From contig CATKXN010000143.1 in assembly GCA_949840605.1 (NCBI GenBank), positions 1 to 7,063 on the forward strand: 7,063 nt of DNA, given 5' to 3'. The translations under genes and the position numbers were made by a program. The stretch is from an uncultured Alistipes sp. (GTDB taxonomy: Bacteria; Bacteroidota; Bacteroidia; Bacteroidales; Rikenellaceae). The notes under the pieces are model-generated. The model was not told the DNA's origin and searched no databases. It saw only the letters and a program-made list of their open reading frames with translations. This document shows, piece after piece, positions 1-5,578 of the stretch. The first letter of the stretch is position 1. Each line of letters begins with the position of its first letter.

Positions 1-509
1 TGGCTAACGACCCCTACCCCGATCCGCGCTACGCCGCCGAGGCGGGCATCACCTACGTATCGCTCGACGAACTTTACAGCCGTTCGGACATCATCTCGCT
101 GCACTGTCCCCTGACCGACCGGACGCGCTACATGATCGGCGACGTGGCCATCTCGCACATGAAGCCGGGAGTGATTCTCATCAACACGGGCCGCGGCCAG
201 CTGATCCACACCGAGGCGCTGATCGACGGACTCAAGGAGAAGAAGATCGGGGCTGCGGGGCTGGACGTTTACGAGGAGGAGGCCGCCTACTTCTACGAGG
301 ACACCTCGGACCGGATCATGGACGACGACGTGCTGGCGCGCCTGCTGTCGTTCAACAACGTGATCGTCACCTCGCACCAGGGATTTTTTACACGTGAAGC
401 ATTGGATAATATAGCGCATACTACGTTGCAGAACATCAGTGATTTCGTCGAACATCGCGAGCTGGTGAACGAGGTGCGTGCCGAATCTGAAAACGCAGCC
501 GTAAAATAG
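1..509 (+). CDS. ldhA: D-lactate dehydrogenase, 2-hydroxyacid dehydrogenase family (5'-truncated by window edge)
   Basis: The gene runs in from the left edge. The reading frame begins with the complete codon at base 3, and 168 residues plus the stop are visible. The enzyme reduces pyruvate to D-lactate with NADH in the cytoplasm, regenerating NAD+ during fermentation. The visible part opens with DPYP, where the Asp ends the second Rossmann strand and favours NAD over NADP; the GxGxxG loop lies off-window. The catalytic triad of the family is present with the same spacing as E. coli LdhA R235/E264/H296: Arg at bases 192-194 (NTGRG), Glu at 279-281 (end of DVYEEE) and His at 375-377 (TSHQGF). 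The [13 protein letters not shown] stretch and the HQ(G/A)F context separate D-LDH from other 2-hydroxyacid dehydrogenases such as SerA or PdxB. The stop lies 2 bases before gpmA, so the two genes are probably cotranscribed. Confidence 0.93.
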   Translation, partial: ANDPYPDPRYAAEAGITYVSLDELYSRSDIISLHCPLTDRTRYMIGDVAISHMKPGVILINTGRGQLIHTEALIDGLKEKKIGAAGLDVYEEEAAYFYEDTSDRIMDDDVLARLLSFNNVIVTSHQGFFTREALDNIAHTTLQNISDFVEHRELVNEVRAESENAAVK

Positions 510-511
510 CC

Positions 512-1255
512 ATGAAAAAGATCGTTTTGCTCCGCCACGGCGAGAGCGTATGGAACAGGGAGAACCGGTTCACGGGGTGGACCGATGTGGATTTGAGCGA
601 AAAGGGCGTCGCCGAGGCCGTGAAAGCCGGGGAGACGCTGCGCAGGGAGGGATTTCATTTCGGTTGCGCCTATACCTCTTATCTGAAACGGGCCGTCAAG
701 ACCCTCGACGTCGTGCTCGACAAGATGGACCGGGACTGGATTCCGGTGACGAAGTCGTGGCGGCTCAACGAGAAGCACTACGGCATGCTGCAGGGGCTGA
801 ACAAGCGCGAGACGGCCGAGCAATACGGCGACGAGCAGGTGCATGTCTGGCGCCGCAGCTACGACGTGGCTCCCGAGCCTTTGGCCGAGGACGATCCGCG
901 CAATCCGCGTTTCGATCCCCGTTACGCGGGGATTCCCGACGCCGAGCTGCCCCGCACCGAGTCGCTCCGCGACACCGTGGCCCGCACGATGCCCTACTGG
1001 GAGTGCGAGGTGCTCCCGGCGCTGGCCCGCTACGATCAGGTGCTGGTCGTGGCCCACGGCAACAGCCTGCGCGGCATCATCAAGAACCTGAAAGGCATTT
1101 CGGACGAGGCCATCTCGGAATTCAACCTCCCGACGGCCGTGCCCTACGTCTTCGAATTCGACGAGGGGCTGGGCTGTGTGACGGACTATTTTCTGGGCGA
1201 TCCCGCCGAGATCGCCTCCCTGATGGAGGCCGTCGCCAACCAGGGCAGGGCGTAA
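512..1255 (+). CDS. gpmA: 2,3-bisphosphoglycerate-dependent phosphoglycerate mutase
   Basis: This 247-residue cytoplasmic enzyme interconverts 3- and 2-phosphoglycerate in glycolysis and gluconeogenesis through a phosphohistidine, primed by 2,3-bisphosphoglycerate. The histidine-phosphatase signature LLRHGES puts the phosphorylated His at residue 9. The other active-site residues are Arg60, Glu87 (in RLNEKHYG) and His182 (in [10 protein letters not shown]). All four are offset by exactly -2 from E. coli GpmA H11, R62, E89 and H184. The full length and the GLNKRE and [12 protein letters not shown] segments mark a true dPGM rather than a generic phosphatase. The ATG follows the ldhA stop after two bases with no recognisable Shine-Dalgarno sequence, so translation is probably coupled to ldhA. 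The stop codon sits in the loop of a terminator hairpin. Confidence 0.97.
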   Translation: MKKIVLLRHGESVWNRENRFTGWTDVDLSEKGVAEAVKAGETLRREGFHFGCAYTSYLKRAVKTLDVVLDKMDRDWIPVTKSWRLNEKHYGMLQGLNKRETAEQYGDEQVHVWRRSYDVAPEPLAEDDPRNPRFDPRYAGIPDAELPRTESLRDTVARTMPYWECEVLPALARYDQVLVVAHGNSLRGIIKNLKGISDEAISEFNLPTAVPYVFEFDEGLGCVTDYFLGDPAEIASLMEAVANQGRA

Positions 1256-1267
1256 GACGCCCTTTTT
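1248..1267 (+). terminator. Intrinsic terminator overlapping the gpmA stop codon
   Basis: Bases 1248-1253 (gggcgt) pair with 1257-1262 (acgccc) to give a 6-bp GC-rich stem with a 3-base loop, followed directly by five T at 1263-1267. The TAA stop (1253-1255) is inside the hairpin, so a terminating ribosome would cover it. A second, better terminator follows about 50 bases downstream. Confidence 0.6.
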
Positions 1268-1314
1268 AGGGGCAGTTGTCGGTTTGGTTGCTTTCGAGCC
1301 GGTTTCCTGCTCCC

Positions 1315-1339
1315 GCCCGCTCTCTGAGCGGGCCTTTTT
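1315..1339 (+). terminator. Intrinsic terminator of the ldhA-gpmA unit
   Basis: Bases 1315-1321 (gcccgct) pair perfectly with 1327-1333 (agcgggc) around a 5-base loop; 1322 and 1326 can add one more pair. One C and then five T (1335-1339) follow. This is a standard Rho-independent terminator for transcripts from the left. Confidence 0.85.
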
Positions 1340-1505
1340 GTACCGCTCTTCGGATCGGCGTCTTGCGCCGACGGCCCGAAAAGTGTAAAATTGGTATGCC
1401 GAACCGTAATCCGGGTACGTATTTATTGCACGCACCGTCCTATTTTTGCATCGTGAAAACCCGCCGACAGGCGGGCAGTACGAACCTGATAAAAACAGCA
1501 AAAAT
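1340..1505 (+). other. Intergenic leader region before the dxs-like gene
   Basis: No gene is supported between the gpmA terminators and the dxs-like start. Besides the -7 element at 1441-1448 it holds two hairpins. One (1355-1360 with 1366-1371, loop TCTTG) has no following T-run, so it is not a terminator. The other (1460-1465 with 1470-1475, loop GACA) would lie within the first bases of the transcript. The last stretch before the ATG (aaaaacagcaaaaat) is A-rich, as is usual for Bacteroidetes translation starts. Confidence 0.55.
1441..1448 (+). promoter_or_regulatory. Bacteroidetes-type -7 promoter element for the dxs-like gene
   Basis: TATTTTTG is a perfect match to the TAnnTTTG -7 box of the Bacteroidetes primary sigma factor. 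A TTG at 1426-1428 is closer than the usual -33 spacing, so the upstream element is weak or absent. The expected start of transcription near 1455 leaves a 5' UTR of about 50 bases. Confidence 0.6.
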
Positions 1506-3263
1506 ATGTATTTGGAGAAAATCGACTCCCCGGCAGATGTGAAACGGCTTTCCGTCGGGGAACTCACCCTGCTGAGCGGTGAGATCCGTGAGGCGCTGCT
1601 GCACAAGGTCAGCGCGCACGGCGGGCACTTCGGGCCCAATCTGGGCATGGTCGAGGCGACCGTAGCCTTGCACTATGTCTTCGATTCGCCGAAAGACAAG
1701 CTCGTCTTCGACGTTTCGCATCAGAGTTACGTGCACAAGATGCTGACCGGGCGCCGCGGGGCGTTCCTCGACCCGGAGCGGTTCGATACCGTTTCGGGTT
1801 ACTCCGAACCGTCGGAGAGCCTACACGACCACTTCGTCATCGGCCATACCTCCACGTCGGTCAGCCTGGCGGGCGGACTGGCCAAGGCCCGCGACCTGCA
1901 GGGCGGCGGCGGAAATGTCGTGGCCGTGATCGGCGACGGGTCGCTCAGTGGCGGCGAGGCGTTCGAGGGGCTGGACTACGCCGCCGAGCTGGGTACGAAC
2001 TTCATCGTCGTCGTGAACGACAACCAGATGTCCATTGCCGAGAACCACGGCGGGCTTTACCGCAATCTGCAGGAGCTGCGCGAGAGCGGCGGATACTGCC
2101 CCTGCAATTTCTTCCGGGCGATGGGCTTCGACTACCGCTATGTCGCCGACGGCAACGACGTGGAAGCCCTGATCGGGGCGTTCTCCGCCGTGAAGGATAC
2201 GGCGCATCCCGTCGTCGTGCATATCAATACGCTGAAAGGCAAGGGATACGCCCGTGCCGAGCAGGACCGGGAGACCTACCATTGGCGGGCGCCGTTCGAT
2301 CTGGCGACGGGCGAACCGACGGCTCCGGCCGAGGCGGAGGGATACGACGCGCTGACGGCGCGCTATCTGCTCGAACGGATGAAGCAGGACCCGCGCGTGG
2401 TGGCCATTACGTCGGGAACCCCGGCCGTGATGGGCTTCACGCCGGAGCGACGCCGGGAGGCCGGGGCGCAGTTCGTGGATGTCGGCATCGCCGAGGAGCA
2501 TGCCGTGGCTTTGGCTTCGGGAATCGCCAAGGGCGGCGGCAAACCCGTCTACGGGGTTTACAGCACGTTCGTCCAGCGGGCGTACGACCAGCTTTCGCAG
2601 GACCTCTGCATCAACGGCAACCCGGCCGTGCTGCTGGTTTTCTGGGGCTCGCTGACGGCCATGAACGACGTTACGCACCTCTGTTTCTTCGATATTCCGC
2701 TGCTCGGGAACATTCCGAATCTGGTCTATCTGGCTCCGACCTGCCGCGAGGAGTATTTCGCCATGCTGGATTGGAGCATGCGCCAGACGGAGCATCCCGT
2801 AGCCATTCGCGTTCCGGCCGTGGAGGTCTCCTCGCGCGAGGGGTTCGTTGCGGCGGATTACGGCGAGCTGAACCGCTACGAGGTCGTCCGCCGGGGAAGC
2901 GAAGTGGCGGTCGTGGCGCTGGGCTCCTTTTTCGGACTCGGCGGGGAGGTCGTGGAACGGCTGAAGGAACGGACGGGTATCGAAGCCACGCTGATCAATC
3001 CGCGCTACATTACGGGCATCGACCAAGCGCTGCTGTCGGAACTGAAAGCCGATCACCGGCTGGTGGTGACGCTGGAAGACGGCGTGCTGGACGGCGGTTT
3101 CGGCGAAAAGATAGCGCGTTTCTACGGCACGTCGGAGATGAAGGTGCTCAACTGCGGGGCCCGGAAGGAGTTCGCCGACCGGTTCGATCCCGAGGAGTTC
3201 CTGCGCGATAACCGGCTCACGGCCGGACAGATCGTGGAGGATGTCGTCGCAGTTATGAATTGA
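1506..3263 (+). CDS. dxs: 1-deoxy-D-xylulose-5-phosphate synthase-like transketolase (short, divergent form)
   Basis: The predicted cytoplasmic TPP enzyme has 585 residues, shorter than classical DXS (about 620-640). Predicted reaction: pyruvate plus glyceraldehyde 3-phosphate to 1-deoxy-D-xylulose 5-phosphate and CO2, feeding the MEP isoprenoid pathway, thiamine and pyridoxal. Visible residues, with E. coli counterparts by eye: His41 (H49), His72 (H80), the TPP/Mg motif GDG at 143-145 to Asn173, His259 (H299), catalytic Glu330 (E370), Tyr352 (Y392), Arg358 (R398), His391 (H431) and Arg435 (R478). The order is TPP-pyrophosphate domain (about 1-265), pyrimidine domain (about 280-445), then the transketolase C-terminal domain. 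Two substrate-contact positions differ: Trp380 where E. coli has R420, and Asn387 where it has D427. An in-frame ATG at 1446 is rejected as the start because it overlaps the -7 box; ATG 1506 follows an A-rich stretch and begins the conserved sequence. A short DXS paralogue is likely, and exact substrate preference is uncertain. Confidence 0.85.
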   Translation: MYLEKIDSPADVKRLSVGELTLLSGEIREALLHKVSAHGGHFGPNLGMVEATVALHYVFDSPKDKLVFDVSHQSYVHKMLTGRRGAFLDPERFDTVSGYSEPSESLHDHFVIGHTSTSVSLAGGLAKARDLQGGGGNVVAVIGDGSLSGGEAFEGLDYAAELGTNFIVVVNDNQMSIAENHGGLYRNLQELRESGGYCPCNFFRAMGFDYRYVADGNDVEALIGAFSAVKDTAHPVVVHINTLKGKGYARAEQDRETYHWRAPFDLATGEPTAPAEAEGYDALTARYLLERMKQDPRVVAITSGTPAVMGFTPERRREAGAQFVDVGIAEEHAVALASGIAKGGGKPVYGVYSTFVQRAYDQLSQDLCINGNPAVLLVFWGSLTAMNDVTHLCFFDIPLLGNIPNLVYLAPTCREEYFAMLDWSMRQTEHPVAIRVPAVEVSSREGFVAADYGELNRYEVVRRGSEVAVVALGSFFGLGGEVVERLKERTGIEATLINPRYITGIDQALLSELKADHRLVVTLEDGVLDGGFGEKIARFYGTSEMKVLNCGARKEFADRFDPEEFLRDNRLTAGQIVEDVVAVMN

Positions 3264-3284
3264 ATCAGGCGGAATTCCGGTGGA

Positions 3285-3319
3285 CGGGGCGAAAGACCCC
3301 GAAATCTTTGAAATTTTTT
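3285..3319 (+). terminator. Weak candidate terminator after the dxs-like gene
   Basis: Bases 3285-3289 (cgggg) pair with 3297-3301 (ccccg), enclosing a possible inner C-G pair around a GAAA tetraloop. The T-run (3314-3319) comes only after 12 further bases, unlike a standard intrinsic terminator. The T-rich part may instead belong to the next promoter. Confidence 0.3.
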
Positions 3320-3321
3320 GA

Positions 3322-3329
3322 TAACTTTG
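3322..3329 (+). promoter_or_regulatory. Bacteroidetes-type -7 promoter element for the three-gene redox operon
   Basis: TAACTTTG matches TAnnTTTG perfectly and lies just after an AT-rich stretch. A TTTG at 3307-3310 is the only candidate upstream element, and its spacing is short. Transcription would start near 3336, giving a leader of about 180 bases. Confidence 0.6.
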
Positions 3330-3518
3330 CGTTCGGCGAAGTGTCCGGCCACGGGCGGCGCGACGTCGGGACACGGCGATGTGCATTTTGGCGTCGAGCG
3401 GCGTTTCGCAGAGGTGCGCCGCGTGCCGGGCGACAATCCGCGGACGCTGAGCGCCGTCGGATGCCTGAACGAAGTAATGACGGAATAACAAATGGCTGAG
3501 TAATCTGCATTGGAAATT

Positions 3519-4058
3519 ATGGCTAAGAAAGTTCTGATACTCTCCTCCAGCCCGCGGCGCGGCGGAAATTCCGACCTGCTGTGCGACCGGTTCATGGAGG
3601 GAGCCCGCGAGGCGGGCCTCGAGGTCGAGAAAGTGTTTCTCAAAGACCTGAAAATCAATTATTGCACTGGATGCAACCGCTGTTACAACGGCGAGCACCC
3701 CTGCCCCCAGCAGGACGATGCGCCCGGGGTGCTCGAAAATATGGTCGCCGCGGATGTCATCGTGATGGCCACGCCGGTCTATTTCTATACGGTGTGCGGC
3801 CAGATGAAGACGCTGATCGACCGCTGCTGCGCTCGCTATACCGAGATGACCGACAAGGAGTTTTACTTTATCCTGACGGCCGCCGAGGAGAGTATCCCGA
3901 TGATGGAGCGCACGGTGGAGTGTTTCCGCGGCTTCCTCGACTGCCTCGAGGGTCCCACGGAGCGCGGCGTCGTCTACGGCGTCGGGGCCTGGCACGCCGG
4001 GGAGATCGAATCGTCGCCCGCGATGCAGGAGGCGTATGAACTGGGGCTTCGAGCGTAG
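3519..4058 (+). CDS. Flavodoxin-fold FMN oxidoreductase with iron-sulfur-flavoprotein-like cysteine motif
   Basis: This 179-residue soluble protein belongs to the NADPH-dependent FMN reductase / iron-sulfur flavoprotein family. The N-terminal beta strand and phosphate-binding loop, VLILSSSPRRGGNSDLL (residues 5-21), is the FMN phosphate site. ATPVYFYTVCGQMKTLIDR (84-102) is the second flavin-contact segment, typical of the family. Between them lies Cys49-x2-Cys52-x2-Cys55-x6-Cys62, which fits the compact CX2CX2CX4-7C motif that holds a [4Fe-4S] cluster in archaeal Isf. Many relatives carry this motif without proof of a cluster. There is no signal peptide, so it is cytoplasmic. ATG 3519 is preferred to the in-frame TTG at 3510 because MAKKVLIL is the standard family start. 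It is the first gene of the operon, 27 bases before the NapHG-like gene. Its electron acceptor is unknown; a cytoplasmic redox partner for its neighbours is inference. Confidence 0.85.
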   Translation: MAKKVLILSSSPRRGGNSDLLCDRFMEGAREAGLEVEKVFLKDLKINYCTGCNRCYNGEHPCPQQDDAPGVLENMVAADVIVMATPVYFYTVCGQMKTLIDRCCARYTEMTDKEFYFILTAAEESIPMMERTVECFRGFLDCLEGPTERGVVYGVGAWHAGEIESSPAMQEAYELGLRA

Positions 4059-4085
4059 AATGCTGTATAACAAACTTGAATAAAG

Positions 4086-5567
4086 ATGCTGCGAAAAATC
4101 CGGGTCGTTGCTGCGGTCCTCTTCTTTCTGCTGATTACACTCCTGTTCCTCGACTTCACGGGGACCCTCCATGCGTGGTTCGGGTGGATGGCGAAAATCC
4201 AGTTTCTGCCCGCCCTGCTGGCCGTGAACGTCGGCGTGGTGCTGGCGCTCGTGGTGCTTACCCTGCTTTTCGGACGGGTCTACTGTTCGGTCATCTGCCC
4301 GCTGGGGGTGATGCAGGACATCGTGTCGTGGTTCGCGGGACGGCGTAAAAAGCGCCGTTACCGCTTCAGCTACTCCCCCGCGCTCACGTGGCTGCGCTGG
4401 ACGATGCTGGCGGTGTTCGTCGCGGCGATGCTGGCGGGCGTCGGCTGGCTGATCGCTCCGTACAGCGCCTACGGCCGTATCGCATCGAACCTTTTCGCAC
4501 CGATCTATGCGTGGGGCAACAACGGACTGGCCTGGATCGCCGAGCGGATGGACAGCTATGCTTTCTATTCGGTGGACGTGTGGATAAAGAGCCTCGGGAT
4601 GTTCCTCATCGCCGTTGTGACATTCGCCGTACTGGCGGTGCTCGCCTGGCGCAGCGGACGCACATGGTGCAATACGGTTTGCCCGGTGGGAACGCTGCTG
4701 GGCGTGTTGTCCCGCCGGTCGCTGTTCAGACCGCGTTTCGACGTATCGAAATGCAACGGCTGCAAACTCTGCGCCCGCAGCTGCAAGGCGTCGTGCATCG
4801 ACCCGGCGAACCATACGATCGATTACAGCCGTTGCGTGGCCTGCATGGACTGTCTCGAATCCTGCCGCCAGGGAGCCATCACTTATACCCGGCGGAGGTC
4901 GGAACAGACCTCGGCTTCCCGGTCCGAGGGTCCTCAGACCGACGCTTCGCGGCGCCGGTTCTTCGGCCTGCTGGGGCTCTTCGCCTACACCGCCCTGCGT
5001 GCGCAGGAGCAGAAAGCCGACGGCGGACTGGCCGCGATCGAGGAGAAGAAGATTCCGAGCCGCGACGTGCCGATCCTGCCCCCGGGAGCCCAGAACGCGC
5101 GCCACTTCACGGCGCACTGCACCTCGTGCCAGCTGTGCGTGTCGGTCTGCCCGAATCAGGTGCTGCGTCCTTCGGGGCGGCTGTCGATGCTGATGAAACC
5201 CGAGATGTCGTATGAACGCGGCTACTGTCGCCCGGAGTGCGCCCGCTGCGCCGAGGTGTGCCCTACGGACGCCATCCGCCTCGCGGACCTTGCGGAGAAA
5301 TCGGCGACGCAGGTGGGGCATGCGGTGTGGATCGCCGAAAACTGCGTGGTCAACACCGACGGCGTGAAGTGCGACAACTGCTTCCGCCACTGTCCTGCGG
5401 GGGCTATCAGGATGGTGCCCCGCGACCCCGGTGATCCGAAGTCGCCGCGCATTCCGGCCGTACTCGAAGAGCGCTGCATCGGCTGCGGAGCCTGCGAGAA
5501 CCTCTGCCCGGCGCGCCCGTTCAGCGCGATCTATGTCGAAGGTCACCGACGTCAGCGAATTATCTAA
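4086..5567 (+). CDS. Membrane polyferredoxin: NapH-NapG-like fusion with internal twin-arginine motif
   Basis: The protein has 493 residues. Residues 1-260 resemble NapH: hydrophobic segments at about 5-22, 43-62, 103-123 and 171-188, two CxxxCP motifs (C67/C71 and C195/C199) after segments 2 and 4, then two ferredoxin quartets (C223/226/229/233 and C250/253/256/260). Residues 288-493 resemble NapG: a twin-arginine-like SRRRFFGLL (288-296) with a short hydrophobic run, then LPPGAQN and four quartets (C345/348/351/355, C381/385/388/392, C420/429/432/436, C464/467/470/474). In proteobacteria NapH and NapG are separate and pass quinol electrons to periplasmic acceptors. Here one chain could hold up to six [4Fe-4S] clusters, two facing the cytoplasm and four outside if the Tat motif works. 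The first quartet is followed by Lys instead of Pro and has an extra Cys237. ATG 4086 follows an aataaag stretch. The AKR gene starts 11 bases after its stop. No Nap molybdoenzyme is nearby, so the napHG name would mislead. Confidence 0.88.
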   Translation: MLRKIRVVAAVLFFLLITLLFLDFTGTLHAWFGWMAKIQFLPALLAVNVGVVLALVVLTLLFGRVYCSVICPLGVMQDIVSWFAGRRKKRRYRFSYSPALTWLRWTMLAVFVAAMLAGVGWLIAPYSAYGRIASNLFAPIYAWGNNGLAWIAERMDSYAFYSVDVWIKSLGMFLIAVVTFAVLAVLAWRSGRTWCNTVCPVGTLLGVLSRRSLFRPRFDVSKCNGCKLCARSCKASCIDPANHTIDYSRCVACMDCLESCRQGAITYTRRRSEQTSASRSEGPQTDASRRRFFGLLGLFAYTALRAQEQKADGGLAAIEEKKIPSRDVPILPPGAQNARHFTAHCTSCQLCVSVCPNQVLRPSGRLSMLMKPEMSYERGYCRPECARCAEVCPTDAIRLADLAEKSATQVGHAVWIAENCVVNTDGVKCDNCFRHCPAGAIRMVPRDPGDPKSPRIPAVLEERCIGCGACENLCPARPFSAIYVEGHRRQRII

Positions 5568-5578
5568 AAAACGAAGAG

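Larger units (their letters stand above)
3264..3518 (+). other. Intergenic region and GC-rich leader upstream of the redox operon
   Basis: These 255 bases hold the weak hairpin at 3285-3301, a -7 element at 3322-3329 and about 180 bases of GC-rich leader before the flavoprotein ATG. Within the leader GTGTCC (3341-3346) can pair with GGACAC (3369-3374). No riboswitch class is recognised: no cobalamin, FMN, SAM or TPP core motif was seen. One frame, ending in TAA at 3486-3488, has coding-like composition over about 50 codons, but it lacks a good start and a recognisable family (see findings). Confidence 0.5.

Noticed and set aside
1355..1371. Hairpin tcggcg-tcttg-cgccga as a third terminator
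   Set aside because: The stem is sound, but no T-run follows on either strand.
1446..1505. Upstream in-frame ATG start for the dxs-like gene at 1446
   Set aside because: The ATG overlaps the -7 element (1441-1448) and would precede transcription start. The extra 20 residues match nothing in DXS, and the conserved sequence begins at ATG 1506.
1456..1508. Possible TPP riboswitch upstream of a TPP-dependent enzyme
   Set aside because: The leader contains ACCCG and GAACCTGAT followed by CAGC, reminiscent of the 3' half of a TPP aptamer. The CTGAGA core, the closing P1 strands and GCGTAGGG are missing, and the likely transcription start leaves no room for the 5' half.
293..1648. Open frame of 451 codons on the minus strand
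   Set aside because: It is antisense to ldhA, gpmA and the dxs-like gene and crosses both terminators. The composition is low-complexity and no family is recognisable.
3260..3499. 79-codon plus-strand frame between the dxs-like and flavoprotein genes
   Set aside because: It starts at a TTG overlapping the dxs-like stop, runs through a hairpin and the -7 promoter element, and is Arg-rich without any motif.
1821..5546. Open frame of 1241 codons on the minus strand
   Set aside because: It runs antisense across three well-identified genes, their intergenic region and most of the dxs-like gene. Its product is rich in His, Arg, Ala and Gly with no domain, as expected from the mirror of G/C-ending codons in GC-rich DNA.
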